Part shown: one piece after another, positions 61,124 to 64,000 of the stretch
How the letters are laid out: every line of letters begins with the position of its first letter
Position numbering within the stretch: the stretch's first letter is position 1
From: an uncultured Clostridia bacterium
GTDB taxonomy: Bacteria; Bacillota; Clostridia; Lachnospirales; Lachnospiraceae
Reading direction: 5' to 3'
Length of the DNA: 64,000 bases
Assembly: GCA_948472945.1 (NCBI GenBank)
Contig: CAOKVX010000004.1
Location: 79,982 to 143,981 of the forward strand
The notes under the pieces: model-generated
Seen by the model: only the letters and a program-made list of their open reading frames with translations
Told to the model about the DNA's origin: nothing
The model's database searches: none
Translations under genes and position numbers: made by a program

Positions 61124-61627
61124 TTTCCTATCTACCTCCTATAGACTCAATTAAAATTATTTCTTTATAATGAAAATATATTGCAAACTCTTACATTAAT
61201 CTCCTTTCTTTTTTATAGTTTAAGTATAATACAACTATATAATATTGTATTATAACTTTTTTATTAACTATTATTAACATATATTAACGTGTTTTTATTT
61301 AATAAGTAAAATAATAAAACATTGAGCAATTATAGATTTATCAAATATTGTTGGAGACATGGATTAAATACCAAGCAAAAAAACATTGCCTAAATATTGA
61401 GTATTTTCTTTAATAAACACTTATATTATATTTTATCTAATTCCTTTTGCTTTTTAGACAATTATCTGATATTATTGCTATATTGTACAATAACATTTAC
61501 TGTATACATAAATATGATTATGGGTATTAATAATTATTGAGCTATATAGTAATATATTAATTTTTACAAAAAGGAATATGGTGTTTTATAATACCGAATA
61601 AAACAATTTACCATACAATAGACAGAT
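61124..61627. other. AT-rich intergenic region with a start-stop element
   Basis: These 504 bases carry no gene. Upstream of the gene at 61123, on the minus strand, a ribosome site (AAGGAG at 61207-61202) is followed by ATG directly followed by TAA (61196-61191), 68 bases before the real start codon. Short AT-rich palindromes lie near 61235-61260. The rest shows nothing I can interpret. Confidence 0.35.
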
Positions 61628-62061
61628 TTATATTTTTATACAGACCTACACATGCAGACAGATGCTGAAATATGGATTGTGGCAACGGTTAAACAATTCC
61701 TGATGCTCCATAAAATGAGCGAGTAGGTTCATTTTATGAGGTTATGTTAAACGGTTACGAAAAAAATACTTATGACAAATATACTTACTGGGTAACAAAT
61801 TACGGCCAGTTCACCCACCCTTATTATAAGTATAAAAATTTAAACAATACAGACGGATTAAAAATTTTAATATTTTCTGATTCCACTTGCTACAGAGCAT
61901 GGTCTTATCTATTGCTTACTGTTGGAGAAATTACCATTTTAGACCCGCGTTACTTTAATTAAACCGATTATTTTAGTGTCGCTATGGCGGAGAATGAATA
62001 TGATGTTATACTTGTATGGCAGGAAAATCATCTGGATGGAACAAAATTATTAAATAACTAA
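61628..62061 (+). pseudogene. Decayed SGNH/DHHW (AlgX-like) hydrolase fragment
   Basis: Two frames give pieces that read like one protein. In one frame, 61628-61723 encodes YFYTDLHMQTDAEIWIVATV and then KQFLMLHKMSE before a TAG. In the next frame, 61714-61959 encodes GSFYEVMLNGYEKNTYDKYT, KILIFSDSTCYRAW, LLLTVGEITILDPRYFN, a TAA, then TDYFSVAMAENEYDVILVW up to 62061. FSDS followed by DPRYFN resembles the Ser motif of SGNH/DHHW acyltransferase-like proteins. The reading frame breaks near 61714-61726 and there is a stop at 61960-61962, and the N-terminal part is missing. It is a remnant of a cell-surface glycan-modifying enzyme. Confidence 0.6.
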
Positions 62062-62126
62062 CCCTATAATAACATACTTTTAATACACATCGAATACTCT
62101 TTGATGAAAATACGGAGGAAATATAT

Positions 62127-63887
62127 ATGCAGATAGCAAATATCATTTCATTACTTGGAGGCGTTGCGTTATTCCTTTTCGGTATGTCACTAATGGGCGA
62201 CGGCCTAAAACGTGTTGCCGGCAACAAACTTGAGCTTATACTTTGGAAGCTTACTAACAACCCCATAAAAGGTATTCTTCTGGGAACGGCCGTTACCGCT
62301 GTTATACAGAGTTCGTCCGCAACTACCGTAATGGTCGTGGGCTTCGTCAATTCCGCCATGATGAAAGTTTCTCAGGCTATCGGAATAATTATGGGAGCCA
62401 ATATAGGTACGAGCGTCACGGGATGGATACTATGTCTGTCTTATCTGGACTCAGATGCAAACAGCGTATCATCATTACTCTCAACTGCAACTTTATCTGC
62501 CATTATAGCGCTTGTCGGAATTATTCTAAGGATGTTCTGCAAGAAAGTGACGTTAAAGCATCTTGGCAACATTATGCTCGGATTCTCAGTGCTGATGTTC
62601 GGCATGCAGCAGATGAGTCAGGCCGTGTCTCCTCTTAAGGAAATCGAATCATTTACAAATGCCCTTACGGCGTTTTCAAATCCGCTGCTCGGAATTCTGA
62701 TTGGTATAATTATAACTGCATTGCTGCAGAGTGCATCGGCATCCGTAGGTATACTTCAGGCGCTGACAATGACGGGAGCAATCAGTTTTCAGACTGCATT
62801 TCCTATTATAATGGGTATGGGAATAGGTGCGGCCGCCCCTGTACTTCTGTCAGCCATTGGCGCAAACACCAACGGAAAAAGAACGGCATTTATATATCTG
62901 TTCAACGACCTTTTCGGAACTATTGTAATTGCCGCACTGTTCTATTCGCTTAATGCGTTCATTCACTTTGACTTTATGACGTACAAAATGAGTCCAGTAT
63001 CAGTCGCATTTGTAAACACTATGTTCAGGTTTTCAACAATGCTGTTTCTGTCGCCGTTCATCGGACAGCTTGAAAAGCTTGTCTGTTTTATATTTAAAGA
63101 TAATCCCGAGGACCTCGAGGACACGAAAGATATTGAACAGCTTGAGGAGAGATTCCTCGCACACCCTGCGCTTGCCATTGAACAAAGCCGCCTTACGACG
63201 GTATCTATGGCAAAAAAAGCGAGAAAGAACCTATTCCGCGCAATTTCTCTGATGTACGACTTTGATAACAAACGATATGACAAAGTTCAGCGAAAAGAGG
63301 ATGTAATCGACAAATACGAGGATAAACTTGGAACATATCTCGTTAAACTTACGGCGGCTGAGCTGCGTCAGTCACAGACCGCTGAAGTTTCGCTTTTACT
63401 GCATACAATCGGCGATTTCGAAAGAATCGGAGACCACGCCGTCAACATTGCAGAAACCGCAAGGGAAATAAACGAAAAGAAAGCCAAGTTTTCAAACAAT
63501 GCCACAAATGAACTCAGCGTCCTGCGTCAGGCAATAACTGATATCGTTGATTTGACAATAAACGCCTACATAGAAAACGATATACAAAAAGCGCTTGAAG
63601 TAGAACCCCTTGAGGAAGTAATAGACAGTATATGCTATGACTTAAAGACACGCCACATCAACCGTGTCAAATCAGGAAAATGTACTCTGTCGCAAGGATT
63701 TATATTCAACGATATCCTCGCCGACTACGAAAGGGTAGCCGACTACTGCTCCAATATCGCAGTCGCCATGATTGAACTTGAATCAAACTCGTTTGACACC
63801 CACGAATACCTAAACTCAGTCAAAACTGCGGAAAACAATGCTTTCAAAAATTCCTACGAAAAATACAGAAAAATGTACAGCATATGA
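62127..63887 (+). CDS. Na/Pi cotransporter family protein with PhoU-like domain
   Basis: The 586-residue protein has two Na/Pi cotransporter repeats, each with the QSSS-type motif (QSSSATTVMVVGFVNSAMM near 55-75 and LLQSASASVGILQALTMTGA near 200-220), about nine membrane segments, and a C-terminal PhoU-like helical domain (about 345-575; FERIGDHAVNIAETA and DYERVADYCSNIAVAMIE). It exchanges sodium and phosphate in bacteria; the PhoU part suggests control by phosphate signalling. It starts at an ATG behind CGGAGG. A long terminator hairpin follows. It stands alone, not in a pst operon. Confidence 0.94.
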   Translation: MQIANIISLLGGVALFLFGMSLMGDGLKRVAGNKLELILWKLTNNPIKGILLGTAVTAVIQSSSATTVMVVGFVNSAMMKVSQAIGIIMGANIGTSVTGWILCLSYLDSDANSVSSLLSTATLSAIIALVGIILRMFCKKVTLKHLGNIMLGFSVLMFGMQQMSQAVSPLKEIESFTNALTAFSNPLLGILIGIIITALLQSASASVGILQALTMTGAISFQTAFPIIMGMGIGAAAPVLLSAIGANTNGKRTAFIYLFNDLFGTIVIAALFYSLNAFIHFDFMTYKMSPVSVAFVNTMFRFSTMLFLSPFIGQLEKLVCFIFKDNPEDLEDTKDIEQLEERFLAHPALAIEQSRLTTVSMAKKARKNLFRAISLMYDFDNKRYDKVQRKEDVIDKYEDKLGTYLVKLTAAELRQSQTAEVSLLLHTIGDFERIGDHAVNIAETAREINEKKAKFSNNATNELSVLRQAITDIVDLTINAYIENDIQKALEVEPLEEVIDSICYDLKTRHINRVKSGKCTLSQGFIFNDILADYERVADYCSNIAVAMIELESNSFDTHEYLNSVKTAENNAFKNSYEKYRKMYSI

Positions 63888-63894
63888 TACCCAA

Positions 63895-63955
63895 GGGTCA
63901 AAATACAGAGCGCTGTCCGTGCTTGCACGGAAACAGCGCTCTGTATTATTGACCC
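63895..63955 (+). terminator. Long terminator hairpin after the Na/Pi cotransporter gene
   Basis: A 7-bp outer stem GGGTCAA/TTGACCC (63895-63901, 63949-63955) surrounds a 15-bp inner stem AATACAGAGCGCTGT/ACAGCGCTCTGTATT (63902-63916, 63933-63947) with the CCGTG/CACGG stem in the loop. It begins eight bases past the stop. It has no clear U-tract, so ending by another mechanism is possible. Confidence 0.7.
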
Positions 63956-64000
63956 GCCCAAACATGAGGAAGCAGCGATTTACGCAGTAAATCTGCGTAT

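Noticed and set aside
1..64000. Prophage, integrative element or insertion sequence
   Set aside because: No integrase, transposase, phage structural gene or terminal repeats were seen. The two tRNA genes show no attachment-site duplicate apart from the 16-base D-arm match, which is too short to support an integration event.

Overview
The window looks like a chromosomal segment of a low-to-moderate GC Gram-positive anaerobe of the Clostridia, most likely the family Lachnospiraceae. This is inferred from the gene content: large solute-binding lipoproteins beside AraC-type regulators, a hybrid histidine kinase paired with a solute-binding protein, lysine-rich Ig-like (Big_2-type) modules on secreted proteins, a Csp-like subtilase, GH127 and a stand-alone ClpX. 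Strong Shine-Dalgarno sequences (AGGAGG-like) and frequent GTG/TTG starts fit this. No genus can be fixed. I see no phage, insertion sequence or CRISPR array.

Layout. 1-3.8 kb: two secreted carbohydrate-binding proteins (Big_2-like module, Pro/Thr linker, CBM9 and other binding modules); the first runs off the left edge. 4.0-5.8 kb: aspS with a consensus promoter. 5.9-13.7 kb: a minus-strand run of MraY-like transferase, LPG-synthase-type membrane protein, potABCD polyamine importer and an MFS transporter. 14-19.7 kb: a third Big_2/binding-module protein, tRNA-Pro and tRNA-Gly, two PLP aminotransferases and a solute-binding lipoprotein. 19.8-27.2 kb: hybrid histidine kinase, a divergent tandem GntR-type regulator, an AraC regulator and a GH127 beta-L-arabinofuranosidase. 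27.3-36.4 kb: ferritin-like protein, then a sugar ABC importer operon (very large solute-binding protein, two permeases) that continues into an HlyD-type adaptor and a MacB-like membrane protein, with a divergent AraC regulator. 36.6-44.4 kb: S8 subtilase, ClpX, HtrA, then a polyprenyl glycosylphosphotransferase and an LCP ligase for surface polymers. 44.5-46.6 kb: MATE exporter and histidine phosphatase. 46.7-54.3 kb: a sulfur cluster. 54.5-58.0 kb: a heterodimeric ABC exporter. 58.2-62.1 kb: a fourth Big_2 protein, a cysteine-peptidase-like gene broken by two in-frame stops, and a decayed SGNH/DHHW-like gene. 62.1-63.9 kb: Na/Pi cotransporter with a PhoU-like tail.

The most interesting unit is the sulfur cluster. 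An arylsulfotransferase-like protein without a visible signal peptide is followed by CysD, a CysN-CysC fusion (together making PAPS) and a sulfonate/taurine-type ABC importer, and no PAPS or sulfite reductase gene lies in the window. This suggests sulfate activation for sulfation rather than for assimilation. A 13-bp long-range stem sits in the leader of the importer genes. Other points of note are a family of four secreted proteins sharing a lysine-rich Ig-like module, a solute-binding protein/hybrid kinase pair with no permeases, a regulator with two GntR-type DNA-binding domains, and tRNA-like mosaic hairpins lying exactly at stop codons.
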